From positions 62,001-126,000 of the forward strand of contig NZ_BATI01000027.1 in NCBI RefSeq assembly GCF_000467105.1: a stretch of DNA of 64,000 bases. The letters are read 5' to 3'. The position numbers and the translations under genes were made by a program. Positions 1 to 8,004 of this stretch are shown here, in pieces; position 1 is the first letter of the stretch, and each line of letters opens with the position of its first letter. The stretch is from Aquipseudomonas alcaligenes NBRC 14159. GTDB lineage: Bacteria; Pseudomonadota; Gammaproteobacteria; Pseudomonadales; Pseudomonadaceae. The notes below the pieces were generated by a model that saw only the letters and a list, made by a program, of their open reading frames with translations, searched no databases and was not told the DNA's origin.

Positions 1-213
1 CGCCGTGAGCTCGCCGATGTACGCAGCCCGCTGGCGCCCGGCCTGCGCCTCAGCCTGAGTATCGGCCTGGCTGGCTACAGCCCTTTCCACCTGGATGCCA
101 GCCACTGGCTCAAGGCCGCCGACCAGGCGCTGTACCAGGCCAAGCAGAACGGCCGCGATCAGGTGGCGATCGCCAGCGATACGCCGCTCGCACAGCCCGC
201 TGCAGGCGCCTGA
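1..213 (+). CDS. GGDEF-domain protein, C-terminal end only (partial)
   Basis: The first 70 codons read in frame from base 1 to a TGA at 211-213. The peptide contains LSIGLAGY and then ADQALYQAKQNGRDQV, which are the last conserved blocks of a diguanylate cyclase GGDEF domain, followed by a short Ala/Pro-rich tail. The GG(D/E)EF catalytic motif itself lies outside the window, so activity and any upstream sensory domain cannot be judged. The family makes cyclic di-GMP from two GTP. The identification rests on the C-terminal motif alone but is quite specific. Confidence 0.85.
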   Translation, partial: RRELADVRSPLAPGLRLSLSIGLAGYSPFHLDASHWLKAADQALYQAKQNGRDQVAIASDTPLAQPAAGA

Positions 214-273
214 GTTTGCAGCGCGCTTCGGGCATGGCAGGCTAGTGCCTCTTTTCTCTGCACGGGAACGCCC

Positions 274-915
274 ATGTCCAGCGCCATCGAAGGTTTCGAG
301 CCCCTCACCGCCACCGAGGTGCGCATCCTCGGCTGCCTGATCGAGAAGCAGGCCACCACGCCGGAAACCTATCCACTCACCGTCAATTCGCTGGTGCTGG
401 CCTGCAATCAGAAGACCAGCCGCGACCCGCTGATGAACCTCACCGAGGGCCAGGTTGGCCAGGCCCTCCGTGCGCTCGAAGGGCGCGGGCTGACGCGCCT
501 GGTGATGGGCGGCCGGGCCGACCGCTGGGAGCACCGGGTGGACAAGGCCCTGGAGCTGGTCAAACCACAGCAGGCGCTGCTCGGCCTGCTGTTCCTGCGC
601 GGGCCGCAGACCATCAGCGAGCTGCTCACGCGCAGCAACCGCCTGTATCAGTTCGAGGACGGCGCCGAAGTGCAGCACCAGCTGGAGCGCCTGATCGGCC
701 GCGAGCTGGCCTGCCTGCTGCCGCGCCAGAGCGGCCAGCGCGAAGACCGCTACATGCATCAGCTCGGCGAGGAGGCCGACCTGCAGGCGCTGCTGGCCAC
801 GCGCCAGGCCGATGCGCCGGCGCGCGCGGCGCAGGATGACCCGCGCATCGCCGAGCTGGAGGCCCGCGTGGCCGCCCTCGAGGAGCGCCTGAGTCGCCTG
901 GAAAGCGGTCAGTGA
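274..915 (+). CDS. YceH-like (DUF480/UPF0502) protein
   Basis: 213 residues with the family opening [21 protein letters not shown] and an internal [15 protein letters not shown] block, typical of the DUF480 winged-helix proteins called YceH in Escherichia coli. The tail (about residues 180-212) is a short heptad coiled coil ([20 protein letters not shown]). The family fold suggests two tandem winged helices and perhaps nucleic-acid binding, but no reaction or regulon is established. It is preceded by the end of the GGDEF gene and followed by 77 bases of non-coding DNA leading to the hemolysin-family operon, so it is probably its own unit. Length is normal for the family. Confidence 0.9.
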   Translation: MSSAIEGFEPLTATEVRILGCLIEKQATTPETYPLTVNSLVLACNQKTSRDPLMNLTEGQVGQALRALEGRGLTRLVMGGRADRWEHRVDKALELVKPQQALLGLLFLRGPQTISELLTRSNRLYQFEDGAEVQHQLERLIGRELACLLPRQSGQREDRYMHQLGEEADLQALLATRQADAPARAAQDDPRIAELEARVAALEERLSRLESGQ

Positions 916-958
916 AGTTTTAACCAGGCTTCAGGATTCATTAAGACTCGCTGCCGAT

Positions 959-989
959 ACTCCCCCCCAAGGCAAACCAGAGGGGGAGT
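959..989 (+). promoter_or_regulatory. Inverted repeat that can mask the ribosome binding site of the hemolysin-family gene
   Basis: Arms ACTCCCCC (959-966) and GGGGGAGT (982-989) are perfect complements with a 15-base spacer. The second arm is the purine-rich ribosome binding site, ending three bases before the ATG at 993. In the mRNA this hairpin would hide the site. Two TTAA boxes 21 bases apart (920-923 and 941-944) precede it and could be a direct-repeat site for an OmpR-type regulator, but such boxes are short and may be chance. Confidence 0.4.
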
Positions 990-992
990 GCC

Positions 993-1670
993 ATGGGTCA
1001 TCCCGATTGGAACACCAGTTTTCCGCTGCCGCTCGGCAGCGATTCCGAACGTAGTGCCAGCCTGTGGCTGGCGCAGGCCGAGAGCGCACAGCGACAGGCT
1101 TTCGAGCAGTTCATCCGCCAGCGTTTCGACGAGGCGCACGGGGCGCGGATCAGCAGCTTCATGCCCGACCTGTTCGGCCTGCACGACGCCGAGCAGCAAC
1201 TGAGCGCCGTCTGCGGCGCGCGCCTGGCTGTCGAACAACCGCTGTTTCTCGAACAGTACCTGGATGCTCCGGTGGAGCAGATCATCGCCCGCCTGGCGGA
1301 GCGCCCGGTGGTGCGCGACGAGATTGTCGAAGTCGGCAACCTGGCGTCGATCAGCGCCGGCAGCGCGCGCATGATCATCGTCATCATGACCTGTCTGCTG
1401 GCCCAGCGCGGCCTGCAGTGGGTGGTGTTCACCGGCGCCGCCTCGCTGATCAACAGTTTCCATCGCCTGGGGCTGGAGCCGCTGCGCCTGTGCTCGGCCG
1501 ATCCGAGCGTGCTCGGCGAGCAGCGCCACGATTGGGGCCAGTACTACGCCCAGCGTCCGCAGGTGTTCGCCGGCAGCATCCAGCTCGGCTACCGCCAGCT
1601 GTGCGAGCGCGGTATTCCGCAGCGCCTCGGCTTGCGCTCCAGTTGTGTGGAGGCGCCCCATGCGGCCTGA
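993..1670 (+). CDS. Thermostable hemolysin family protein (T_hemolysin)
   Basis: 225 residues. The centre carries the family signature EIVEVGNLASISAG, then a hydrophobic helix (ARMIIVIMTCLLAQRG) and WVVFTGAASLINSFHRLGLEP. This layout is typical of the thermostable hemolysin family. I recall the family as resembling N-acyltransferase/LuxI-type folds, so the hemolysin name may be misleading; I see no signal peptide or pore-forming segment. The ATG at 993 is preceded by GGGGGAG. The stop overlaps the start of the acyl-adenylate ligase gene by 11 bases, so the two are translationally coupled. First gene of a seven-gene operon; inference is that it transfers or condenses an acyl group made by its neighbours. 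The reaction is unknown. Confidence 0.85.
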   Translation: MGHPDWNTSFPLPLGSDSERSASLWLAQAESAQRQAFEQFIRQRFDEAHGARISSFMPDLFGLHDAEQQLSAVCGARLAVEQPLFLEQYLDAPVEQIIARLAERPVVRDEIVEVGNLASISAGSARMIIVIMTCLLAQRGLQWVVFTGAASLINSFHRLGLEPLRLCSADPSVLGEQRHDWGQYYAQRPQVFAGSIQLGYRQLCERGIPQRLGLRSSCVEAPHAA

Positions 1671-3123
1671 TCCCCTGTTCGCGGCGCTGCAGCACCACGC
1701 CGTGCAATGCCCCGCCGCCCTGGCCCTGAGCGACAGCCAGCGGCAGGTCGATTACGCCCAGCTGTGGCGTGAGGTAGAGGCCCGTGCGGAGCAATTGCGT
1801 GCCCTGCAGGTGCCGCTGCTGGCCCTGGCCCTGAACAACGGCTGTGAGGCGCTTATCTGGGACCTGGCGGCGCTGCGCGCCGGCGTCGCCTGCCTGATTC
1901 TGCCGCCGTTCTTCAGCCCGGCGCAGCGCGCCCACTGCCTGGAGCAGAGCGGCGCCACCCTGGCGCTGGCCGAAGGGCCGTTCGCCGAGGAACTGGCACC
2001 GCTGGGCTTCGTCGCCGCCGGCGAGTTCTGGCGTCGTGACAGCGCGCCGGCCGGCCTGCCGCTGCCTGCCGGTACGGCGAAGATCACCTACACCTCCGGC
2101 ACCACCGGCGCGCCCAAGGGCGTGTGCCTGAGTGCCGAGGCCATGCTGCGGGTCGCTGCCGAACTGGAGCTGGTCAGCCGCGAATGCGCGCCGCAGCGCT
2201 ACATGGCGGTACTGCCTCTGGCCGTGCTGCTGGAAAACCTCGGTCTGTACGCCGCGCTGATCGCCGGCGCCACTCTGCACCTGCCGACCCAGCAGGAGCT
2301 GGGCATGAGCGTTGCCGGCGCGGTCGAGTGGCCGAAGCTGTTCGGGCAGATGGTCCAGCGCGGCTGCCAGAGCCTGATCCTGGTGCCGCAGCTGCTGTTC
2401 GGCCTGGTGGTGGCGGTGGAGCGCGGCTTCGTCCCGGCAGCTGGCTTCCGTTTCATCGCCGTCGGTGGCGCCCGGGTTTCGCCGGAGCTGCTGGAACGCG
2501 CGCAACGCGTCGGCCTGCCGGTATTCGAGGGCTACGGCCTGTCGGAATGCGCCAGCGTGGTCTGCCTCAATCGCCCCGGCGCCCAGCGCCCCGGCACGGT
2601 CGGGCGGCCGCTGCCGCATGTACAGGTGCGCCTGGCCGAGGATGGTGAAGTGCTGGTCGCCGGTTCGACCTTGCTCGGCTACCTCGGTGACGAGCCCTTC
2701 GCAGGGCAGTGGTGGCCTACCGGCGATATCGGCGAGTTCGATGCCGACGGCTATCTGAGTCTGCGCGGGCGCAAGAAACACCAGTTCGTCACCAGCTTCG
2801 GCCGCAACGTCAACCCCGAGTGGGTCGAGGCCGAGCTTACCCAGGGCGGCGTGCTGATGCAGGCCTTCGTCTATGGCGAGAGCCTGCCGAGCAACGTCGC
2901 GCTGCTCTGGCCGCTGGACCCGAACTGCGCCGATGCAGCCATCGACGCCGCTGTACAGAAAGCCAACGCCGGCCTGCCGGATTACGCCCGAATCGGGCGC
3001 TGGGTGCGCCTGGATACACCCTTCAGCCCCGCCAACGGCTTGCTCACGGCCAATGGCCGACCCAAACGCGACGCCATCCTGGCGCGCTACCGCGAACACT
3101 TTTCCGAACCCGTCAACGCCTGA
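1660..3123 (+). CDS. Acyl-adenylate-forming ligase (AMP-binding family)
   Basis: 487 residues from the ATG at 1660, chosen because GGAGG sits six bases upstream; a GTG at 1645 is possible but less likely. Core motifs of the ANL superfamily are present: the phosphate loop YTSGTTGAPKG (144-154), GYGLSECASV, TGDIGEFDADGYL with the hinge RGRKKHQFVTSFGRNVNPEWVE, and a C-terminal lysine in NGRPKRDAI that matches the adenylation lysine. It should activate a carboxylic acid as its acyl-AMP, probably to a CoA or amine acceptor. It is short for a fatty acyl-CoA synthetase (usually 540-560). Substrate cannot be read from the sequence. It lies between the hemolysin-family and diiron oxygenase genes in one operon. 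Confidence 0.88.
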   Translation: MRPDPLFAALQHHAVQCPAALALSDSQRQVDYAQLWREVEARAEQLRALQVPLLALALNNGCEALIWDLAALRAGVACLILPPFFSPAQRAHCLEQSGATLALAEGPFAEELAPLGFVAAGEFWRRDSAPAGLPLPAGTAKITYTSGTTGAPKGVCLSAEAMLRVAAELELVSRECAPQRYMAVLPLAVLLENLGLYAALIAGATLHLPTQQELGMSVAGAVEWPKLFGQMVQRGCQSLILVPQLLFGLVVAVERGFVPAAGFRFIAVGGARVSPELLERAQRVGLPVFEGYGLSECASVVCLNRPGAQRPGTVGRPLPHVQVRLAEDGEVLVAGSTLLGYLGDEPFAGQWWPTGDIGEFDADGYLSLRGRKKHQFVTSFGRNVNPEWVEAELTQGGVLMQAFVYGESLPSNVALLWPLDPNCADAAIDAAVQKANAGLPDYARIGRWVRLDTPFSPANGLLTANGRPKRDAILARYREHFSEPVNA

Positions 3124-3131
3124 GGTATCCC

Positions 3132-3812
3132 ATGAAATTCTTTGACCAACTGCAGGAATCTACCCGCGAAGACCGCGAAGCCCTTTACGCCGTGCCGGTG
3201 ATCCGTGAGGCGCTGTCCGGCCAGGTCGGCCTGGAAGGCTATGTCGCCTTCCTGACCCAGGCCTACTACCACGTGCGCCACACCGTGCCGCTGATGATGG
3301 CCTGCGGTGCGCGCCTGCCGTCCTCGCTGGAGTGGCTGCGCAAGGCGGTGTGCGAATACATCGACGAGGAATACGGCCACGAGCAGTGGATCCTCAACGA
3401 CATCGCCGCCTGCGGTGGCGACGCCGAGGCCGTGCGCCTGGGCCAGCCGAGCCAGGCCATCGAACTGATGGTCAGCTACTTGTACGACACCATCGCCCGT
3501 GGCAACCCGGTCGGCCTGTTCGGCATGGTCAACGTGCTCGAGGGCACCAGCATCGCCCTGGCCACCCAGGCCGCCGGTACCATCCAGCAGCGCCTGGCCC
3601 TGCCGCCGCAGGCCTTCAGCTACCTGACCTCGCATGGCGCCCTGGACATCGGCCACATGCAGCATTACCGCGAGCTGATGAACCGCCTGGAGCGCGACGA
3701 GGACAAGGCGGCTGTCATCCACGTCAGCAAGGTGGTCTATCGCCTGTATGCCGACATGTTCCGTGGCCTGCCGCGCACGGTGCAGAACGAGGTGCAGCAT
3801 GCGCTTGCCTGA
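3132..3812 (+). CDS. Heme-oxygenase-like diiron oxidase (TenA-like, iron-containing redox enzyme family)
   Basis: 226 residues, almost all helical. Metal-ligand pattern: E80-x2-H83 (EEYGHEQW), E137 (NVLEGTS) and H168-x3-D172-x2-H175 (SHGALDIGHMQ). This H-x3-D-x2-H spacing with an upstream ExxH and a lone Glu matches heme-oxygenase-like diiron oxidases such as CADD and the 1-undecene-forming enzyme UndA, and differs from true TenA thiaminases. Automatic annotation often calls such proteins TenA regulators, which would be misleading. It starts eight bases after the ligase stop and overlaps the dehydrogenase start by 14 bases. The likely job is O2-dependent oxidation or cleavage of the molecule activated by the ligase; the substrate is unknown. 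It is shorter than UndA (261) and not obviously its orthologue. Confidence 0.85.
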   Translation: MKFFDQLQESTREDREALYAVPVIREALSGQVGLEGYVAFLTQAYYHVRHTVPLMMACGARLPSSLEWLRKAVCEYIDEEYGHEQWILNDIAACGGDAEAVRLGQPSQAIELMVSYLYDTIARGNPVGLFGMVNVLEGTSIALATQAAGTIQQRLALPPQAFSYLTSHGALDIGHMQHYRELMNRLERDEDKAAVIHVSKVVYRLYADMFRGLPRTVQNEVQHALA

Positions 3813-4596
3813 GTGCCGCGCGGTGCTCACCGGGGCCAGCGGCGGTATCGGCCTGGCCCTGGCAGAAAAGCTCTGCGCCGGCGGCGCGCAGCTGATCGCG
3901 GTGACTCGCCAGGAAGGCGCGCTGAGCGAGCTGCGCCAGCGTTACCCGAAGCAGGTGCGGGTGGTGGCGGCCGATCTCGGCAGTGCCAGCGGGCGCCAGG
4001 CGGTGGTGGATGCCGCGCGCGCGCTCGGCGGGGTCAACCTGCTGATCAACGCGGCGGGGGTCAACCGCTTCGCCCTGCTCGAGCAGCTGGATGACCAGGC
4101 GGTGGCCGAGCTGCTGGGCATCAACCTGGTCGCCACCATCCAGCTGACCCGCGCCATGCTGCCGCTGCTGCGTCAGCAACGGCAGGCGCTGCTGGTCAAC
4201 GTCGGCTCCATCTACGGCTCCATCGGCTACCCCGGCTATGCCACCTACTGCGCCAGCAAGTTCGCCCTGCGCGGTTTCTCCGAGGCGTTGCGCCGGGAGA
4301 TGGCCGACACCGGCGTCGGAGTGCTCTACGTGGCGCCGCGCGCCACCCGCACCTCGATGAACAGTGCGCAGGCGGTGGCCCTGAACAGCGCCCTGAAGGT
4401 GGCCATGGACCCACCGGAGAGCGTTGCCGACGCGGTACTGCGCGCCATCGAGCTGGACCGCAGCGAGCTCTACCTGGGCTGGCCGGAAAAATTCTTCGTC
4501 CGCCTCAACGGCCTGCTGCCGAGCGTGGTGGACAAGGCGCTGCGCAAGCAGCTGCCACTGATTCGTCAATTCACTCACAAGGAGATGCGCCCATGA
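3799..4596 (+). CDS. Short-chain dehydrogenase/reductase
   Basis: 265 residues from the ATG at 3799, which has GAGGTG just upstream and leaves the nucleotide-binding TGASGGIG at residues 11-18, the usual place for classical SDRs. NAAG (84-87), S137 and Y150-x3-K154 complete the catalytic set. The C-terminal 50 residues include a positively charged region suggestive of membrane association, as in many SDRs acting on lipids. It overlaps both neighbours (14 bases with the diiron gene, 4 bases with the TPR gene), so it is co-translated with them. It should oxidise or reduce a hydroxyl/carbonyl with NAD(P); the substrate is not evident. Confidence 0.9.
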   Translation: MRLPECRAVLTGASGGIGLALAEKLCAGGAQLIAVTRQEGALSELRQRYPKQVRVVAADLGSASGRQAVVDAARALGGVNLLINAAGVNRFALLEQLDDQAVAELLGINLVATIQLTRAMLPLLRQQRQALLVNVGSIYGSIGYPGYATYCASKFALRGFSEALRREMADTGVGVLYVAPRATRTSMNSAQAVALNSALKVAMDPPESVADAVLRAIELDRSELYLGWPEKFFVRLNGLLPSVVDKALRKQLPLIRQFTHKEMRP

Positions 4597-5237
4597 AACG
4601 CCTGCTGACCCTGATGCTCACGGCTGCTCTGAGCCTACCCGTCTGGGCCCTCGACGAAGCGGGGCAGGCCCGCCTGCACGCGGTGCAGACACGCTGGGCC
4701 GAGATCCAGTACCAGTTGCCCGAAGCCCAGCGCGAGGCGGCGCTGGAGAAGCTTGCGGCCGAAAGCGCCGCGTTCACCCGCGAACAGCCGCAGGCCGCGG
4801 AAGCCTGGGTCTGGCACGGCATCGTCACCAGCAGCTGGGCCGGCGCCCAGGGCGGGCTGGGCGCGCTGGGCAAGGCCAAGGACGCCAAGGCCTACCTGGA
4901 AAAGGCTATTGCCCTCGATCCGGGCGCGCTGCAGGGGTCGGCCTACACCAGCCTGGGCACCCTGTATGACCGCGTGCCGGGCTGGCCGATCGGCTTCGGC
5001 GACGAAGACAAGGCCGACCAGTTGCTGCGTCAGGCGCTGCAGGTCAATCCCGAGGGGATCGACAGCCTGTATTTCTGGGGTGACCATCTGCTGCGCCAGG
5101 GGCATTATGTCGAGGCCAAGGCGGCACTGGAGAAGGCCAAGCAGGCCGCGCCGCGACCGGGTCGCGAGCTGGCCGACAGCGGCCGTAAGGGCGAGATCGA
5201 CCAGTTGCTGCTGGAAGTGAACAAGAAACTCAATTGA
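4593..5237 (+). CDS. Exported TPR-repeat protein of unknown function
   Basis: 214 residues beginning MKRLLTLMLTAALSLPVWA, a clear Sec signal peptide with cleavage likely after VWA. The mature part holds tetratricopeptide-like helices: AEAWVWHGIV, KDAKAYLEKAIALDP, AYTSLGTLYDR, KADQLLRQALQVNPEGIDSLYFWGDH and YVEAKAALEKAKQA. It should be a periplasmic (or outer-membrane facing) scaffold. It overlaps the SDR gene by ATGA and is followed nine bases later by the response regulator, so it belongs to the same operon. Placement between enzymes and a two-component system suggests it presents a ligand or partner in the periplasm, perhaps to the sensor kinase; this is inference. Confidence 0.85.
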   Translation: MKRLLTLMLTAALSLPVWALDEAGQARLHAVQTRWAEIQYQLPEAQREAALEKLAAESAAFTREQPQAAEAWVWHGIVTSSWAGAQGGLGALGKAKDAKAYLEKAIALDPGALQGSAYTSLGTLYDRVPGWPIGFGDEDKADQLLRQALQVNPEGIDSLYFWGDHLLRQGHYVEAKAALEKAKQAAPRPGRELADSGRKGEIDQLLLEVNKKLN

Positions 5238-5246
5238 GGAGGCGGG

Positions 5247-5909
5247 ATGCGCTTGCTGCTGGTCGAGGACGACAAGGCCCTGGGTGAGGGGTTGCGCCTG
5301 GGGCTGCGCCAGGAAGGCTACACGGTGGACTGGCTGGAGGACGGCGCCAGTGCGCTGCACGCCCTGCTCAGCGAGGACTTCGACCTGCTGGTGCTGGACC
5401 TCGGCCTGCCGCGCATGAGTGGCCTGCAGGTGCTGCGCGAGCTGCGGCGCAGCGGCTCGGCGTTGCCGGTGCTGATCCTCACCGCGCGCGATGCCACCGA
5501 GGACCGCATCGCAGGGCTGGATGCCGGCGCCGATGATTATCTGGTCAAACCCTTCGATCTCGATGAGCTCAAGGCCCGCCTGCGCGCACTGCTGCGCCGC
5601 AGCGCCGGGCGCGCCGAGCTGCGCATCGAGCACGCCGGGGTCAGCCTCGACCCGTCCAGCCAGCAGGTCAGCTACCAGGGCAAGCCGGTGCCGATGACGC
5701 CCAAGGAGTACCTGCTGCTGCACGAACTGCTGTCGCAGCCGGGCAAGGTGCTGACCCGCGAGCGCCTGGCCCAGCTGCTTTACGGCTGGGACGAGGAGGC
5801 CGAGAGCAACACCCTCGAAGTGCATATCCACCACCTGCGCAAGAAGCTGTTCAGCAGCCTGATCCGCACCGTGCGCGGCGTCGGCTACCTGGTCGAGGAG
5901 CAGTCATGA
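5247..5909 (+). CDS. OmpR/PhoB-family response regulator
   Basis: 220 residues: receiver domain 1-115 with acidic pocket E7/D8/D9, phospho-acceptor D51 (VLDLGLPRMSG) and K101 (LVKPFDL), then a winged-helix DNA-binding domain (about 125-218) ending in TVRGVGYLVEE. All phosphorylation residues are intact. A good GGAGG precedes the ATG. It overlaps the histidine kinase by ATGA, forming a cognate pair. It resembles the QseB/PmrA/TctD subgroup. As the last pair of the hemolysin-ligase-oxidase operon it probably controls that operon, but no binding site is proven; paired TTAA boxes at 920-944 are the only candidate seen. Confidence 0.93.
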   Translation: MRLLLVEDDKALGEGLRLGLRQEGYTVDWLEDGASALHALLSEDFDLLVLDLGLPRMSGLQVLRELRRSGSALPVLILTARDATEDRIAGLDAGADDYLVKPFDLDELKARLRALLRRSAGRAELRIEHAGVSLDPSSQQVSYQGKPVPMTPKEYLLLHELLSQPGKVLTRERLAQLLYGWDEEAESNTLEVHIHHLRKKLFSSLIRTVRGVGYLVEEQS

Positions 5910-7276
5910 CCTCGATGCGCCGCCGCACCCTGGCCCTGGTGCTGGGGTTGATGCTGCTGGGCACGCTGGCGATGACCCTGTTCAACTACTTCGACAGCAC
6001 CCACGAGGTCGAGGAAATCTACGATGCCCAGCTGGCGCACAGTGCGCGCCTGCTGCAGGGGCTGATGCGCACGCCGGTGCGCGAGGAAGAGCGCGCCGGC
6101 CTGTACCGCGCCTTCAACGAGGCGCTGGCGCAGGCCGGGCAGCGCAGCAAGCCCGGCCACCCCTACGAGAGCAAACTGGCCTTCCAGGTCTGGGATGCCT
6201 CCGGTCATCTGCTGGTTCACAGTGCGGGAGCCCCCTCACTGGAAAGCCCATCGCAGCAGGAGGGGTTCGCCGCGCTCGAGCTGGGTCCGCACAAGTGGCG
6301 CGGCTTCCTGCTGCGCGACACCGCCACTGGGCTGTTGATCTGGACCGGCGAGCGTGACGATGTGCGCCGCGAGCTGGTGACCAGCATCGTGCGCCACACC
6401 CTGTTCCCGACCCTGCTCGGCAGCCTGCTGCTCGCCGCCCTACTGTGGTGGGCCATCGGCTGGGGCCTGGCGCCGCTGCGCAACATGGCCGCGGTGATTC
6501 GCGCCCGGCATGCCGACTCGCTGCAGCCGTTGCAGCTCGAACCGCTGCCCAGCGAGCTGGCGCCCATGCAGGCGGCGCTGAACCGCCTGCTGGGGCAGAT
6601 CGAACAGCTGCTGGAGCGCGAGCGGCGCTTCATCGCCGATGCCGCGCATGAATTGCGCACGCCGCTGGCGGTGCTGCGCGTGCATGTGCAGAACGCCACC
6701 CAGGCGCGCGACGAGGCGGAGCGCCAGCAATCGCTGGGCTACCTGCTCGGCGGCATCGACCGCGCCACCCGGGTGGTCAACCAGCTGCTTACCCTGGCGC
6801 GCATGGAGCCGCTGATCGAGCGCGGCGAGATGGCCCAGGTCGATGTGCTGGCGCTGGTGCGCGAGACCCTGGCCGAGCTGACTCCCTGGGTGCTCAAGCA
6901 GGGCTTGGAGCTGGACCTGGAGGCCGGGGAGGGCGACTACCACCTGAATGCCGACCCCGGCAGCCTGGGCATCGCCCTGCAGAACCTGGTGACCAACGCG
7001 GTCAATCATTCGCCGGCCGGCGGCAGGCTGCATGTGCGCCTGAGCGCCGATGCGCAGCGTCTGCTGCTGCAGGTCGAGGACCAGGGGCCCGGCATCCCCG
7101 CCGAGGATCTCGAGCGGGTCTTCGAGCGTTTCTACAGTCGCGGCACGGTCCAGGGCGCCGGGCTGGGGCTGGCGATCGTGCAGAGCATCGCCCGCCGGCA
7201 TGCCGGCCAGATCCGCCTGCGCAACCTCGACAGCGGTGGTCTGCAGGCCAGCCTGGAACTGCCGCGCAGCGCCTGA
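5906..7276 (+). CDS. Sensor histidine kinase (QseC-like layout)
   Basis: 456 residues. Membrane segments at about 8-28 and 166-186 enclose a periplasmic sensor of about 135 residues. A HAMP-like linker follows, then the phospho-accepting H248 in FIADAAHELRTPLA, the N box (QNLVTNAVNHSP), the G1 box (DQGPGIPAEDLERVF) and the G2 box (GAGLGLAIVQSI). All catalytic motifs are complete. The ATG overlaps the regulator stop by four bases. The two-helix periplasmic loop is of the size seen in QseC/TctE-like sensors. The signal is unknown; context suggests a product or substrate of the upstream enzymes, or the exported TPR protein. Confidence 0.93.
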   Translation: MTSMRRRTLALVLGLMLLGTLAMTLFNYFDSTHEVEEIYDAQLAHSARLLQGLMRTPVREEERAGLYRAFNEALAQAGQRSKPGHPYESKLAFQVWDASGHLLVHSAGAPSLESPSQQEGFAALELGPHKWRGFLLRDTATGLLIWTGERDDVRRELVTSIVRHTLFPTLLGSLLLAALLWWAIGWGLAPLRNMAAVIRARHADSLQPLQLEPLPSELAPMQAALNRLLGQIEQLLERERRFIADAAHELRTPLAVLRVHVQNATQARDEAERQQSLGYLLGGIDRATRVVNQLLTLARMEPLIERGEMAQVDVLALVRETLAELTPWVLKQGLELDLEAGEGDYHLNADPGSLGIALQNLVTNAVNHSPAGGRLHVRLSADAQRLLLQVEDQGPGIPAEDLERVFERFYSRGTVQGAGLGLAIVQSIARRHAGQIRLRNLDSGGLQASLELPRSA

Positions 7277-7312
7277 CGTATCATGCTGGTCTTTGCCGAC
7301 CCGGAGAGCGAG

Positions 7313-7615
7313 ATGACCGAGACCACCAGCCTGCTGCACGAACTGGAACAGGCCGACATGCTGCTGATCGATGGCCTGCATGCCTGGCAGTTCGAGCTGG
7401 ACGAGCAGGGCCAGCTGAGCGTCGAGTGCATGGACGGCCGTACCCGTCGCCTCTGGCGCTTCAGCGCCGCTGCCGTGGCGGCCGCCCGCCCGGGTGCCGC
7501 GCCGGATGCCTGGCATATCGAGGATGCCGAGGGCGCGCACGAGCTGATCTGCCTGGGCGCGATCAGCGCCGACAACGACGATGATGACGAGCCGGACGAG
7601 GCCGAGCCGGTGTGA
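7313..7615 (+). CDS. Small acidic hypothetical protein
   Basis: 100 residues from the ATG at 7313 (GGAGAG just upstream); an in-frame ATG at 7283 would add ten residues but has no ribosome binding site. The protein is acidic and ends in a run of Asp/Glu (DNDDDDEPDEAEP). No signal peptide, membrane segment or catalytic motif is visible. It begins 36 bases after the kinase stop, so it may still be read through from the operon. Its stop overlaps the GTG of the DUF488 gene. I do not recognise a functional family. Confidence 0.7.
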   Translation: MTETTSLLHELEQADMLLIDGLHAWQFELDEQGQLSVECMDGRTRRLWRFSAAAVAAARPGAAPDAWHIEDAEGAHELICLGAISADNDDDDEPDEAEPV

Positions 7616-8004
7616 TCCGCTGCAAGCGCGTCTATGCGCCGGTCGCCGGCGACGATGGCGTGCGCGTGCTGGTCGACCGCCTGTGGCCGCGCGGCTGCAA
7701 GAAGGAAGCCCTGGCCCTGAGTGCCTGGCTCAAGGAGGTGGCGCCGTCGGACAGCCTGCGCAAGGGTTTCTGCCATGATCCGGCGCTGTTCGACGAATTC
7801 CGCCTGCGCTATCGCGCCGAGCTGGCGGCCCACCCCGAGCATTGGCAAGGGCTGCTGGAGCTGGCCGGGCGCGGCAGTCTGACGCTGTTGTTCGCCGCCC
7901 GCGACGAACGTTGCAACAATGCCCGGGTGCTGGCCGAGTTTCTCGAGGAAGAACTGGAGCGGCGCGGGCCACCCAGCTCGCCGGTGTGCTACGCCGATCA
8001 GTAG
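7612..8004 (+). CDS. DUF488 family protein
   Basis: 130 residues from a GTG overlapping the previous stop by four bases (GTGA). It contains the DUF488 hallmark VRVLVDRLWPRG (about residues 17-28), then SAWLKEVAPSDSLRKGF and LLFAARDERCNNARVL. Length is usual for the family. The biochemical role is not established. The gene is probably co-translated with the acidic protein upstream. Its last seven bases overlap the convergent secreted-protein gene. Confidence 0.88.
   Translation: MIRCKRVYAPVAGDDGVRVLVDRLWPRGCKKEALALSAWLKEVAPSDSLRKGFCHDPALFDEFRLRYRAELAAHPEHWQGLLELAGRGSLTLLFAARDERCNNARVLAEFLEEELERRGPPSSPVCYADQ

Noticed and set aside
993..1670. Calling the first operon gene a virulence hemolysin
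   Set aside because: There is no signal peptide, pore-forming segment or secretion signal; only the family name suggests hemolysis.
1450..3099. 549-codon minus-strand frame across the hemolysin and ligase genes
   Set aside because: No motif; spans the overlap of two genes with clear family signatures on the plus strand.
3132..3812. Calling the diiron protein UndA (1-undecene synthase)
   Set aside because: It shares the superfamily ligand pattern but is 35 residues shorter and lacks obvious similarity outside the motifs.
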